DNA of 64,000 nucleotides. Source: CAVXNB01 sp963763085 (GTDB lineage Bacteria > Actinomycetota > Acidimicrobiia > Acidimicrobiales > Bog-793). Within the stretch, counting starts at the first letter, position 1; every line of letters begins with the position of its first letter. The stretch is from assembly GCA_963763085.1 (NCBI GenBank), contig CAVXNB010000008.1:310001-374000 (forward strand), given 5' to 3'. Both the position numbers and the translations under genes were made by a program. A model generated the notes under the pieces. The model was given only the letters and a program-made list of their open reading frames with translations. It made no database searches and was not told the origin of the DNA. Positions 54,595 through 64,000 of the stretch are shown here, in pieces.

Positions 54595-55453
54595 TTGCGC
54601 GACCAACAGGTCAGCGGGGTGCCGGGCGCGGTGCTCGCTCCTGATCGCGTCAGCGGGTCCGCGGAACCGGCCGCGCTTTCTGTCGAGAGCGTCACGGTCA
54701 ACTTCGGCGGCCTCAGCGTGCTGGCCGACGTCTCGCTGTCCGCCTCTACGGGTGAGATCGTCGGCCTCATAGGGCCGAACGGCGCCGGCAAGACGACACT
54801 GTTCAACGTCATCTGCGGCTTCGTGCGACCGGAGTCCGGGCGGATCGTCTGGAAGGGCCGCGAGCTCCGGCGCCAACACGCGCAGGACCTGGCGGCGCTC
54901 GGCATCTCGCGGACCTTGCAGGGCGTCGGCCTATTCGCCCACCTCACCGTGCTCGAGAACGTGATCGTCGGGCTGGCTCCGAGACAACGAGCCGATCTCG
55001 CCTCCGCGATGCTCGGGCTCTGGCGCTCCAGCCGCGATGAGCGGCGCCTGCGCGCCCGGGCCTTGGACCAGCTCGAGCGCATGGGCCTCACCGCTCACGC
55101 CCGCGAGATGCCCGGCACGCTCCCGTATCCAATCCAGAAACAAGTCGCCCTCGCTCGCGCCCTCGTCGCCGACCCGGCGCTCGTGCTGATGGACGAGCCG
55201 GCGAGCGGCCTCTCCGCGTCCGACAAGTCCGAGCTCGCGGAGCTGCTCCATTCGCTCAAGGGAGACATGGGCGTCCTGCTCGTCGAACACGACGTGGATC
55301 TCGTCATGGCGACGTGCGACCGAATCGTCGTGCTCGACTTCGGAAGGGTCATCGCCACCGGGAGTCCCGATCAAGATCCGGGCGGACCCGGCGGTGACCA
55401 AGGCCTATCTGGGCGAGCCCATCGAGAGCGAGCCCGGTCATGCTGGAGATTGA
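54595..55453 (+). CDS. livG: Branched-chain amino acid type ABC transporter ATPase LivG (frame break at 3' end)
   Basis: TTG start at 54595 with a GGGGGA run upstream. Walker A GPNGAGKTTLFN, Walker B LVLMDEPASGL and the H-loop LVEHDVDLVMA are intact. The signature position reads LPYPIQKQVALARAL instead of LSGGQ, an acceptable LivG variant. At 55371-55376 (CAAG where CAG is expected) the frame needs +1; it then continues IRADPAVTKAYLGEPIE to TGA 55451-55453, overlapping livF. It energises uptake of branched-chain amino acids or related acids. Confidence 0.88.
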
Positions 55454-56148
55454 GAACCTGTCGGTCTCCTACGGCGTGGCGCCGGCGCTCAGCGACGTCT
55501 CGTTCAGCGCCGCGGAGGGCTCGATCACGGCGGTGCTCGGCGCCAACGGCGCCGGCAAGACGACGTTGTTGCGTGCGATGACCGGTCTGGTGCGTGCCAA
55601 GTCGGGCAGCGTCCGAGTGCGCGGCAAGAATCTCCTCGGCCTGCCGCCCGAGGATGTCGTGCGCCTCGGCATCGCCCACGTGCCCGAGGGCCGAGGCGTG
55701 ATCACCGAGCTGACGGTCGAGGAGAACCTCAAGCTCGGCGCGCTCTGGCGGCGACGCGAACCGGCCTACCGGCGACGGCATCGAACGTGCCTACGAGCTC
55801 TTCCCTGCGCTCGCGAGCCGGCGACGCCGCCCGGCGTCGACCCTCTCGGGCGGCGAGCGGCAGATGCTTGCGATCGGCCGGGCACTCGCCGCCGGTCCTC
55901 AGCTGCTCCTGCTCGACGAGCCGTCGCTCGGCCTGGCGCCGCTCGTCACGCGAGAGCTGCTGCGGGTTGTCCTCGGGCTCGCGCGCTCCGACGGCCTGAC
56001 CCTCCTTCTCGTCGAGCAGAACGCCAGCAGCGCGCTCTCGATCGCCGACACGGCCATCGTTCTCAACCTCGGGCGGGTCGTGGTGAACGAGGCCGCAGCC
56101 GCGCTCTCGGCGGACGAGCAACTTCGACACAGCTACCTGGGCTTCTAA
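55440..56148 (+). CDS. livF: Branched-chain amino acid type ABC transporter ATPase LivF (frame break)
   Basis: ATG 55440. Walker A GANGAGKTTLLR and Q-loop HVPEGRGVI lie in the first part. After a one-base surplus at about 55761-55775 the frame continues as ELFPALASR, signature LSGGERQMLAIGRAL, Walker B LLLLDEPSLGL and H-loop LVEQN, ending at SYLGF with a stop at 56148. The SYLG ending is usual for LivF. It is the second ATPase of the liv operon. Confidence 0.88.
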
Positions 56149-56158
56149 GGACGATGCG

Positions 56159-57037
56159 ATGAGCCTCTTCGTCGACTTGACTTTGAACGGGATCACCTAC
56201 GGGGTCATCTACGCGGCTGTGGCGCTCGGACTCGTCCTGATCTGGCGGGCGACGCGGATCCTCAACTTCGCGCAGGGGGCGCTTGCGACGCTCACGACCT
56301 ACATCGCTGTCTCGCTGCTCGACCGCTCGGTCAACTACTGGCTCGCCTTCGTCGCAGCTCTCGTCGCCGGCCTGGTCGTCGGAGCGGTGACCGAGCGCGT
56401 GTTCATCCGCCCCCTGTACGGGAAACCCGAGATCAACCCGGTCGTGGTCACGATCGGCCTCCTGATCCTCGTCGAGTCCCTGGTGGGCGCCATCTGGGGC
56501 GCCGATTACCGCGGATTCACGCCCGCCTTCTCCCAAAATGGGATCGAGGTCGGGAGCACCCACCTCGACTTTTCCCGTTTCGACATCTTCGTCGTCGTCT
56601 CGGTGCTGGTGCTGATGCTGGCGATGCTCGTGCTGTTCCGTTGGACGAGCCTCGGGCTCAAGATGCGGGCCGGCGCCTTCGCTCCCGAGGTGGCGAGGCT
56701 GCTCGGCGTGCGGGTGGGCCGCATCCTCACCGTCGGATGGGCGCTCGCCACGCTCGCCGGCGCCCTGGCGGGGCTGCTCGTCGCACCGTTGGCGTTCCTC
56801 TTCCCGAACATGATGGACACGATCCTCGTGTACGGACTCGTGGCCGCCGTGCTCGGAGGCCTCGACAGCCCGGTCGGAGCGCTCGTCGGCGGGATCGCCA
56901 CCGGGCTGGGCATCTCCTACATCGGCGGCTACCTCGGTTCCAGCATGGAGACCGTCGGCGCGGCCGTGCTGCTCATCGTCGTGCTGTCGATCCGGCCCGA
57001 GGGGATCTTCTCGCGACCGAAGGCGAGGCGGGTGTGA
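56159..57037 (+). CDS. livH: Branched-chain amino acid type ABC permease LivH
   Basis: 292 residues with about eight helices. LNGITYGVIYAAVALGLVLIWRATRILNFAQGAL is the classic LivH N terminus. The EAA-like loop lies around GLGISYIGGYLGSSMET, and the end reads IRPEGIFSRPKARRV. It forms the transmembrane channel with LivM. Start ATG 56159 follows the livF stop by 10 bases. No frame problems. Confidence 0.93.
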   Translation: MSLFVDLTLNGITYGVIYAAVALGLVLIWRATRILNFAQGALATLTTYIAVSLLDRSVNYWLAFVAALVAGLVVGAVTERVFIRPLYGKPEINPVVVTIGLLILVESLVGAIWGADYRGFTPAFSQNGIEVGSTHLDFSRFDIFVVVSVLVLMLAMLVLFRWTSLGLKMRAGAFAPEVARLLGVRVGRILTVGWALATLAGALAGLLVAPLAFLFPNMMDTILVYGLVAAVLGGLDSPVGALVGGIATGLGISYIGGYLGSSMETVGAAVLLIVVLSIRPEGIFSRPKARRV

Positions 57038-57056
57038 GCGTGCCCGGTTCCCCGGC

Positions 57057-58204
57057 GTGACCTTCCAGTCCAGGCTGAAGCGGCTGTCGGACCAGCCGCT
57101 CCTTCGGCACCTCGCGCTCGCCGTCGTTGGCGGCGCCTTGCTCTACTGGCTCACGCTCACCGTCAGCGACTACAACAACACCAACCTCGCCGAGATCGGC
57201 TGGTACGCCATCGCCATCGCGGGGCTGTCGGTGCTGACCGGTGTCAGCGGTCAGATCTCGCTCGGGCACGGCGCCTTCGTGGCCGTCGGCGCCTACGCCG
57301 CGGGGTTGATGATGGAGCACTTCGACCTCCCGCTCATCGTGCCGCTCCTCGTCGCCGTCGCGTGTGGCGGCGGTTCTGGGCGCCGTCGTCGGCATGCCGG
57401 CGGCCCGGCTGACAGGCCCGTACCTCGCCGCGGTCACGCTGGCGCTGGCGCTGGCGGTGCAGGACCTCCCGGCAAAGTTCTCGAGCGTGTTCAACGGGGA
57501 CCAGGGGATCATCGTGAACCCGCCGACGCCGCCACACTCGGTACCGGCGGAACGCTGGCTCGCCTGGATCACGCTGTTCGCCGCCCTCGTCACGATGGTC
57601 GTGCTCGCCAACTTCCTGCGGAGCCGCTTCGGGCGGGCGCTGCGGGCAGTGAGGGACGACGAGATCGCCGCCGCCGCGTCGGGGCTCAACCCGGCCCGCG
57701 TGCAGGGTCCTCGCTTTCGCGGTCAGCGCGGCGAGCGCGGGTCTCGCCGGGGGCCTCTTCGCCCTTTGGAGCGGGATCGTGTCCCCGGCCAGCTTCACGC
57801 TCATTCTCTCCATCCTGCTGCTCGCCGGCATGGTGATCGGTGGCAGCGGGACGCTCATGGGGGCGTGGTGGGGTGCGGCGGCGCTCGTCTACGTCCCCCA
57901 GTGGAGCATGAGCCTCTCCACTCACTTCAATTTCCCGAGCGGCGTCTCGGCCAACCTGCAGAACGCGGTCTTCGGCCTGCTCATCATCGTGATCATGATG
58001 GTGGCGCCCTCGGGCATCCAGGGCTGGCTACGCTCTCTCGGATCCCATCTCTGGAACTGGCCCCGGCACCGCCGGGCGGCCGCGGCGCACTCAGCGTCAC
58101 GGTCGGCCGGGTTCAGTTCTCCCGGCTCGTCCGCCACACCCTCCACGACATCTCCATCCACAACCACCACAACCACAACATCCACAGAAGGGACCATCAC
58201 ATGA
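57057..58204 (+). CDS. livM: Branched-chain amino acid type ABC permease LivM (two frame breaks)
   Basis: GTG 57057. The frame carries LLYWLTLTVSDYNNTNLAEIGWYAIAIAGLSVLTGVSGQISLGHGAFVAVGAY, the LivM signature, shown here in two overlapping parts (first eight helices). A surplus base at 57361-57366 and another at 57704-57707 (GGG for GG) move the frame twice; the middle has GAVVGMPAARLTGPYLAAV, and the last part begins VLAFAVSAASAGLAGGLF. It ends in a Ser/Thr-rich tail. The stop overlaps the binding-protein ATG as ATGA. Joined, the protein is about 380 residues. Confidence 0.85.
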
Positions 58205-59524
58205 CTAATCCGATACGGACCCGCGGCCGGGCGTTACTGCTCGGCTCGGTGCTCTGCTCGGGCTTGCTCGCCACGGCCGCCTTGGCCAGCCCGAGCAGCG
58301 GTGCGACGGAGAGGGCGCCTGCCACGACGGGCGTGACGGCGCACCAGATCCTGCTCGGCACCACGACGCCGCTGACTGGCGCCGGCGGCGCCTGGCTACG
58401 ACGAGATCGCCCCGGCGGCGAATGCCGTCTTCAGCTACGTGAACGCGCACGGCGGCGTCTACGGGCGCAAGATCAAATACCTCATCGACAACGACGAGTA
58501 CAACCCGCCCACGACGATTATGTTGACCCATCAGCTCGTCGAGCAGAACCACATCTTCGCCGACGTCGGCCCTCTCGGCACCCCGACCCAGCTGGCCGTC
58601 CAGAGTTACCTCAACTCGAAGGGCGTCCCGCAGATGTTCATCGAGTCCGGCTGCGCCTGCTGGAGCCAGTCGAAGTACCCGGACAGCTTCGGATGGCAGC
58701 CGAACTACATCGTCGAGGGAAAGATCCTCGGGCACTACGTCGAGGATCACCTGGGCCGCAAGAAGGCCGGCTACCTGTACCAGGACGATGAGTTCGGGCT
58801 GGACGGCGTGAAGGGGCTCAACCAGGAGATCCCGGCGAAGAATGTCGTCGACCAGCAGAACTATCAAGTCACCGGCCTCGCAGCCGGTCTCGGTCCGCAG
58901 ATCGCCGCACTCAAGGCGGACGGTGCAACCCTCGTGGTGCTGTACACCATCCCGGCAGCTACGGCGCTCGCCCTTCTCGCGGCCGCCCAGCTCGACTACC
59001 ACCCTGCCTGGATCGTCTCGAGTGTGGGCGCCGACCCGCCGACGCTTGCGGGCCTGCTCAGCTCGTTCTCGAAGGGTGCCGCCGGTGCCTCGCTGCTGAA
59101 CGGGATGATCTCGAACGCCTACCTCCCGCCGGAGACCCAGTCCTCCAACGCCTGGAACAAATTGGCGAAGTCCATCCTCAAGAAGTACGACAAGGGCTGG
59201 AAGTGGGACGGCAACAGTGAGTACGGAGTCGCTCTCGGCATCAACACCGTGGAGGCCCTCTTGGCCGCGGGGAAGAACCTCACCCGCGCCGGACTGATCA
59301 AGGCGCTCGAGACGCACGGGTCGAGCTTCGCAACACCGGGGCTCGTGCCCCTCACGTACTCGAAGACGGACCACTACGGCTTCTCCGGCTCCGAGATGGT
59401 GAAGGTCACCAACAGCGGGAAGACGATCACCCAGCAGACGCCGATCTACGTCACGACCAACACCGGCAAGATCAGCATCTACACGGGCAAGCCGAAGAAG
59501 ATCCCGGCGCTCTTCACCAAGTAG
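58201..59524 (+). CDS. livK: ABC transporter substrate-binding protein, LivK-like (frame break)
   Basis: ATG 58201. A signal peptide (ALLLGSVLCSGLLATAALA) is followed by ILLGTTTPLTGA; at 58381-58389 one surplus G must be dropped to continue AAPGYDEIAPAANAVFSYVNAHGGVYGRKI. The periplasmic-binding fold type I domain includes GPLGTPTQLAVQSYLNSKGVPQMF and YQDDEFGLDGVKGL. About 440 residues. It delivers an amino acid or small organic acid to LivHM. The ligand is unknown. Confidence 0.88.
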
Positions 59525-59665
59525 CAAGCCACTCGACGGCTCGGGCCGGGTCGGACTCGGTTCCTGTCCGCCGGCCCGTGCCACCCGCTCGCCGGTCGCC
59601 GCCAGGTCGCCAGACCTGAGCGGCGGCTTGGCGGGCGTGGGTGGGCGCCGGTAGCGTCACGCCGA

Positions 59666-61081
59666 GTGGCGAGAGAACGGCGCGTGTCGAGCCCGACGAC
59701 AACCGGCCAGGTCGCCGTCGTCACCGGTCTTGACGCGATCGTCGGAGCGACCCACGTGCTCACCGGGGACGCCATCACACCGGAGCTCACGACGGACGAA
59801 GCCCTCGGCTCCGTCCCCGTACGCCCGCTCGCGGTCGTCTTGCCGGGCTCGGCCGGCGAGGTCGCCTCGATCGTGGCGTTGGCACGGGCGACCGCCACGC
59901 CGGTCGTCGCTCGTGGAGGGGCCACCGGTCTGTCCGGCGGATGCCTCCCGAGTCCCGACGGGATCGTGCTCTCGTTCGCCAGGATGAACCGGATCCTCGA
60001 GGTGGACGAGAAGAACCATGTCGCCGTCGTGCAACCGGGGGTGACGCTCCAGCAGCTGGACGAGGAGCTCTCGGGTCGAGGGCTCGTTTACCCGGTCCAT
60101 CCGGGAGAGCTGAGCGCGACGATCGGGGGCAACGTCGCGACCAACGCCGGCGGCATGCGGGCGGTGCGCCACGGCGTGACCCGCCAGCACGTGCTCGGCC
60201 TCGAGGCCGTGCTCGGCACCGGGGAGATCATCAGGACCGGCGGCAAGATCGCAAAGTCCTCGAGCGGCTACGACCTCGGCCAGCTGATCATCGGTTCGGA
60301 GGGCACGCTCGCGCTCGTTACCGAAGCGACGCTGAGGATCTGGCCGCGACTGCCGCACGCCGTCACCGTCCTGGCGCCGTTCGTGAGCCTGGAGGAGCTC
60401 ATGGCCGCGGTCCCGGCTGTCGTCGGGAGCGGACTCGCTCCCTCGATCCTCGAGTACATCGACTCACTCACCATGAGGGCGATCACCGCCAGTGAGGGAA
60501 TTGATCTCGGGCTTGCGGCGGACGTCCAGGCCGAGGCGGAGGCCTACCTTGTGGTGGTGCTCGAGCAGACCCGGCCGGAGCGGATCGACGAGGATGTCGA
60601 GGCGCTGGGCTCGCTCCTCGTCGCTGCAGGCGCGCAGGATCTGTACGTGCTTCCCCCGGTCGCGGCCGCCGACCTCGTGCGAGCCCGCGAGCGCGCCTTC
60701 TACGTCGCAAAGGGCGCCGGCGCGGACGACATCGTGGATGTCTGCGTCCCGCGCTCGGAGATCGCGACGTACCTGCGGAGCGTCGGCAAGCTCGCCGCCG
60801 AGCGAGGTGCCTTCGTGATCGGGTGCGGCCACGCCGGCGACGGCAACGTGCACCTGTCGGTGTTCCAGGGCGACCCGGCTGAGCGGCACGAGACCCTGCT
60901 CGAGATGTTCCGCTGCGGACTGGCCCTCGGCGGCGTCATCTCCGGCGAGCACGGGATCGGCGTCCACAAGCGTCCCTACTTTCTCGAGCTCGAGGATCCG
61001 GCCAAGCTCGCACTCATGCGGCGCGTGAAGGCGGCGTTCGACCCCGACGGCATCTTGAACCCGGGCAAGGTGCTCGATTGA
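59666..61081 (+). CDS. FAD-binding oxidase, GlcD/D-lactate dehydrogenase-like
   Basis: 471 residues from GTG 59666, with TAGCGT eight bases before it (possible leaderless start). A PCMH-type FAD domain (PVVARGGATGLSGGCLPSPDGIVLS, GELSATIGGNVATNAGG, KSSSGYDLGQLIIGSEGTLALVTEATL) precedes the FAD-oxidase C domain, with CGHAGDGNVHLSVF, GEHGIGVHKRPYF and DPDGILNPGKVL. It oxidises 2-hydroxy acids such as glycolate or D-lactate. It stands right after the transporter and before the TPP enzyme, so the substrate may come from it. Confidence 0.9.
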   Translation: MARERRVSSPTTTGQVAVVTGLDAIVGATHVLTGDAITPELTTDEALGSVPVRPLAVVLPGSAGEVASIVALARATATPVVARGGATGLSGGCLPSPDGIVLSFARMNRILEVDEKNHVAVVQPGVTLQQLDEELSGRGLVYPVHPGELSATIGGNVATNAGGMRAVRHGVTRQHVLGLEAVLGTGEIIRTGGKIAKSSSGYDLGQLIIGSEGTLALVTEATLRIWPRLPHAVTVLAPFVSLEELMAAVPAVVGSGLAPSILEYIDSLTMRAITASEGIDLGLAADVQAEAEAYLVVVLEQTRPERIDEDVEALGSLLVAAGAQDLYVLPPVAAADLVRARERAFYVAKGAGADDIVDVCVPRSEIATYLRSVGKLAAERGAFVIGCGHAGDGNVHLSVFQGDPAERHETLLEMFRCGLALGGVISGEHGIGVHKRPYFLELEDPAKLALMRRVKAAFDPDGILNPGKVLD

Positions 61082-61099
61082 CCGAGAAGGCTGGAGACG

Positions 61100-62689
61100 A
61101 TGAAGGGCGCGCAGGCCCTGCTCGGGGCGCTCGTGGCCTCCGGGGTGGAGGTGTGCTTCGCGAATCCCGGCACGTCCGAGATGCACTTCGTCGCGTCGCT
61201 CGACGAGTTCCCGCAGATGCGGGCCGTGCTGGCGCTGTTCGAAGGCGTCTGCACCGGAGCCGCCGACGGGTACGGCCTTATGGCTGACAAGCCTGCGTCG
61301 ACCCTGCTCCACCTCGGTCCCGGGTTGGCGAACGGGCTCGCGAACCTTCACAACGCCAGGCGGGCCGGCTCGCCGGTCGTCAACATCGTCGGAGACCACG
61401 CCACGTACCACAAGCAGTACGACGCGCCGCTCGAGAGCGACATCGAGAGCCTGGCACGCCCGATGTCCGGCTGGTACCGCTCGAGTGCGCGGCCCGAGGA
61501 CGTTGCCGCCGACGCCGTCGCGGCGGTCGAAGCGGCCCTCGGGCCACCGAGGAGGGTCGCCACGCTCGTCCTGCCGGCGGACGTGTCGTGGCTGGAGACC
61601 GACGCCGCGGCCGCTTCGTCGGTCGCGTCGCAGGCCGCCGCCAGGCGCTCTGTGCACGAGCCACGCCCAGTGCCTGCGGACCTGGTCGAATCCATCGCTC
61701 GCGTCCTGCGCTCCGGCGAGCCGGCGGCCATCCTGCTCGGCGGGCGCTCCTTGCGCGAGCGCCCGCTCATGGCGGCGAGCCGGGTAGCGGTCACGGTCGG
61801 CGCGAAGCTGCTGAGCGAGACGTTCCCCGGGCGCACCGAACGCGGCGCCGGCCTCCCGGTCGTGGAGCGGCTCGTCTATCTGGGAGAGCTTGCGGCGATG
61901 CAGCTCGACGGGCTGCGGCACCTCGTGCTCGTCGACGCACGGGTGCCGGTCTCTCCCTTCGCCTACCCGGGGCTGAAGAGCGAGCTCCTACCCGAAGGCT
62001 GCGAGGTGCACGTGCTTGCGAGCGCCTCGGACGACCCGGCGGCGGCGCTGGACGCGCTCGCGGACGCTGTCGGGGCGGGGCCTGATGCGGCTGTCGTGGC
62101 GCCAGCGAGGCGACCCGGGCTCCCGAACGGTCAGCTGACGGCTTCGTCGATGGCCGGCGTCATCGGCGCTCTCCTGCCCGAGGGGGCGATCGTCTCGGAC
62201 GAGTCCATCTCCGCCTATATCCATCTTCCCGGCGCGACCGAGGGGGCGCCGCGCCACGACTGGCTCAGCGTGTCCGGAAACGCGATCGGCCAGGGGCTGC
62301 CGGTGGCGACCGGGGCGGCGGTCGCCTGCCCTGACCGGCCCGTCATCGCCATCCAAGCCGACGGCAGCGCGATGTACACGATCCAGGCGCTCTGGACCCA
62401 GGCGCGTGAGGGCCTGGACGTCACCACGATCCTTCTCGACAACTCGTCTTATGCGATCTTGAATTTCGAGCTGAAGCGCGTGGGTGCCGAAGCGGGCGGT
62501 CCGAAGGCGAGGTCGCTGCTGGACCTGTCGCATCCGGATCTCGATTTCGTCAAGCTCGCACAGGGCATGGGCGTCGATGCGACCCGCGCCGAGACGTGCG
62601 AGGAGCTCGCGGCTGGCCTGGAGCGGGCCTTCGCCGACCCGGGCCCGCACCTGGTGCAGGCGGTGCTCGCACGGGGCTCGGGCTTCTGA
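61100..62689 (+). CDS. TPP-dependent enzyme, acetolactate synthase large subunit-like
   Basis: 529 residues. The N-terminal pyrimidine domain has the activating Glu in LFEGVCTGAADGYGLM, and PGTSEMHF appears near the start. The C-terminal pyrophosphate domain has QADGSAMYTIQALWT with the Mg-binding NNxxY-like segment LDNSSYAIL (GDG appears as ADG). The central domain lacks a clear FAD motif, so it resembles benzoylformate or phenylpyruvate decarboxylase-type proteins labelled IlvB-like, not true acetolactate synthase. It lies 18 bases after the GlcD-like gene. Confidence 0.86.
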   Translation: MKGAQALLGALVASGVEVCFANPGTSEMHFVASLDEFPQMRAVLALFEGVCTGAADGYGLMADKPASTLLHLGPGLANGLANLHNARRAGSPVVNIVGDHATYHKQYDAPLESDIESLARPMSGWYRSSARPEDVAADAVAAVEAALGPPRRVATLVLPADVSWLETDAAAASSVASQAAARRSVHEPRPVPADLVESIARVLRSGEPAAILLGGRSLRERPLMAASRVAVTVGAKLLSETFPGRTERGAGLPVVERLVYLGELAAMQLDGLRHLVLVDARVPVSPFAYPGLKSELLPEGCEVHVLASASDDPAAALDALADAVGAGPDAAVVAPARRPGLPNGQLTASSMAGVIGALLPEGAIVSDESISAYIHLPGATEGAPRHDWLSVSGNAIGQGLPVATGAAVACPDRPVIAIQADGSAMYTIQALWTQAREGLDVTTILLDNSSYAILNFELKRVGAEAGGPKARSLLDLSHPDLDFVKLAQGMGVDATRAETCEELAAGLERAFADPGPHLVQAVLARGSGF

Positions 62690-62760
62690 GCGTGCTGCCC
62701 GCGGTCGCGGGGCATCGGACAACCGGCCGGCGACATCGACGAGAGTGAAGGGGTAATTCT

Positions 62761-63636
62761 TTGATCAGAGAACTCGAACGGGTCGGGGTCGTCGGTTGCG
62801 GCCTGATGGGATCGGGCATCGCCGAGGTTTGCGCCACGGCCGGCCTCGATGTCGTCGTCCGCGAGGTCGAGGCCGAAGCGTTGCAACGCGGCCGGTCCCG
62901 GATCGAATCCTCGCTTGAGCGAGCGGTCCGGCGGGGCAAGATCGACGCCGAGGCCAGGGAGCTCGCTCTCGAGAGGATGCGCTTCACCACCAGTCTGGAG
63001 GAATTCCGGGACCGCCAGGTCGTGTTCGAGGCCGTCGTCGAGGAGGAGGCGGCGAAGGTCGCGGTCTTCTCCTCGCTGGACGGCATCGTCGAGGACGACG
63101 AGGCGATTCTCGCGTCGAACACGTCCTCGATCCCGATCATGAAGCTCGGCATGGTCACCCGGCGACCGGAGTACGTCGTCGGAATCCACTTCTTCAACCC
63201 GGTGCCGGTCCTCCAACTTGTCGAGCTCGTGTCCTCACTGCTCACCGCTCCCTCCGTGTCGGACCGGGCGGAGGAGATCGCGACCGGCGTCCTCGGCAAG
63301 AAGGTGATCCGCTCCCAGGACCGTGCCGGCTTCGTCGTGAACGCGCTCCTCGTGCCCTATCTTCTCTCCGCCGTGCGGATGCTCGAGTCCGGCTTCGCCA
63401 GCGCGGAGGACATCGATCTCGGGATGGTGGTCGGGTGTGCCCACCCCCTCGGCCCGCTCCACCTGTCCGATCTGATCGGCCTCGACACGATGAAGGCGAT
63501 CGCCGAGTCGATGTACGACGAGTTCAAGGAGCCGCTCTACTCCCCACCTCCGCTCCTGCTCCGCATGGTCGACGCCGGCCTGCTCGGCCGCAAGAACGGC
63601 CGCGGGTTCTTCAGCTACGTCGAGCACGCGCCCTGA
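62761..63636 (+). CDS. 3-hydroxybutyryl-CoA (3-hydroxyacyl-CoA) dehydrogenase
   Basis: 291 residues from TTG 62761, with GAAGGGG upstream. NAD-binding VGVVGCGLMGSGIAEVCATAG, catalytic His and Glu region GIHFFNPVPVLQLVELV, and Asn-containing DRAGFVVNALLVPYL; the C-terminal domain has MVVGCAHPLGPLHLSDLIGLDT. It oxidises 3-hydroxyacyl-CoA with NAD or NADP. It is separated by 71 bases from the TPP enzyme and is probably part of the same catabolic cluster. Confidence 0.92.
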   Translation: MIRELERVGVVGCGLMGSGIAEVCATAGLDVVVREVEAEALQRGRSRIESSLERAVRRGKIDAEARELALERMRFTTSLEEFRDRQVVFEAVVEEEAAKVAVFSSLDGIVEDDEAILASNTSSIPIMKLGMVTRRPEYVVGIHFFNPVPVLQLVELVSSLLTAPSVSDRAEEIATGVLGKKVIRSQDRAGFVVNALLVPYLLSAVRMLESGFASAEDIDLGMVVGCAHPLGPLHLSDLIGLDTMKAIAESMYDEFKEPLYSPPPLLLRMVDAGLLGRKNGRGFFSYVEHAP

Positions 63637-63726
63637 GGCCTGAAGGCCGCGCTGCGTGCCGAGGCCGTGCGGCCCGAGCACGGTGGTAGGGTCCGCGCGG
63701 CCGTCTGGCCGGGAGGCGCGATAGGG

Positions 63727-64000
63727 ATGACTACGGACTGGGACGGGCAGGGCCTTCCGCCCGCGGCGTTAGCCCGGATGGAGCGGGGACGGTCCTCGGC
63801 GGTTCGCAGCAGCCTGCTCTCGGTGCCGGGGCATGTGGGTGTGGAGGCGTGCGGGTTCTCGGTGGTCGGCGAGGTTATGGGCTGCATCGTCGAGAGCATC
63901 GGGTTCACGGGCTGGGCCGGCTGTGGGTACGGAGGCTACGGCGCTTACGGCGGCGGAGGCATGTTCGGCGGCGGCTACGGCGGTCCCACCACCACCGTCA
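63727..64000 (+). CDS. Conserved actinobacterial protein, 5' part only (Gly/Tyr-rich)
   Basis: Runs off the right edge. ATG 63727 with GGGAGG at 63711-63716. The 91 visible residues begin TTDWDGQGLPPAALARMERGRSS, then SSLLSVPGHVGVEACGFSVVGEVMGCIVESIG, and end in a Gly/Tyr-rich stretch. The EVMGCIV pattern is familiar from small actinobacterial proteins annotated as heavy-metal-binding/YbjQ-like; their function is unknown. It contains a rare TTA codon (63769-63771). Confidence 0.65.
   Translation, partial: MTTDWDGQGLPPAALARMERGRSSAVRSSLLSVPGHVGVEACGFSVVGEVMGCIVESIGFTGWAGCGYGGYGAYGGGGMFGGGYGGPTTTV

Noticed and set aside
54595..58204. Calling livG, livF and livM pseudogenes
   Set aside because: All domains and motifs are intact on both sides of single-base breaks, and the same kind of break hits essential genes, which points to sequence error.
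59525..59665. Terminator hairpin after livK
   Set aside because: GC-rich complementary segments exist but no clear stem with a T-run could be defined by eye.

Overview
The window is about 70% GC and gene-dense. It reads as a chromosomal segment of an actinobacterium (Actinomycetota). The left edge carries the actinobacterial order mfd - (foldase) - mazG - eno - ftsB/divIC - DUF501 - ppx. An F420-type luciferase-like oxidoreductase, a PadR-controlled export locus and leaderless-looking starts fit the same phylum. An Acidimicrobiia- or Thermoleophilia-like lineage is my guess at class level, with low confidence.

Layout. (1) 1-4739: end of mfd, a parvulin-type lipoprotein, mazG, enolase and ftsB. 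(2) 4778-15751: a tightly overlapping cox-type molybdenum hydroxylase island (coxL-coxS-coxL-coxM-coxD-coxE-two XdhC proteins-MocA-like-coxG) sitting between ftsB and DUF501-ppx; coxG overlaps DUF501 by 4 bases. (3) 17370-25890, mostly minus strand: a DUF4118 membrane protein, two glycosyltransferases with a small linker protein, a GNAT enzyme, an epimerase, a PlsC-type acyltransferase and a secreted NlpC/P60 hydrolase. (4) 26034-29333: a tRNA with UAA anticodon, then a PadR regulator, ABC ATPase and FtsX-like permease with a clear promoter/operator. (5) 29543-33854, minus: class IV aminotransferase, threonine-dehydratase-like enzyme, CocE-type hydrolase and a small membrane protein. (6) 34025-45481: an extracellular polysaccharide locus with two secreted clan GH-A proteins, four glycosyltransferases, a flippase and a large membrane protein. 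(7) 45568-54472: an Lgt-like protein, a thiolase, a PAS-GGDEF-EAL protein, a Tat lipoprotein related to N,N-dimethylformamidase, an LLM oxidoreductase and a nitroreductase. (8) 54595-63636: a branched-chain amino acid type ABC transporter (livG-F-H-M-K), then a GlcD-like flavoprotein, a TPP enzyme and a 3-hydroxyacyl-CoA dehydrogenase. A partial gene runs off the right edge.

Two window-wide features stand out. First, a ~95-bp double-palindrome element (arms 10, spacer 7, core 20, spacer 7, arms 10) occurs three times, exactly in the three long convergent intergenic junctions (about 17.24, 29.38 and 52.04 kb). It is absent from the four short convergent junctions. Second, about twelve conserved genes are interrupted by single frame breaks, nearly all needing removal of one extra base. 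I read these as insertion-type sequence errors rather than biology; affected genes are annotated across the break. All functional calls come from motif recognition by eye; no database search was run.
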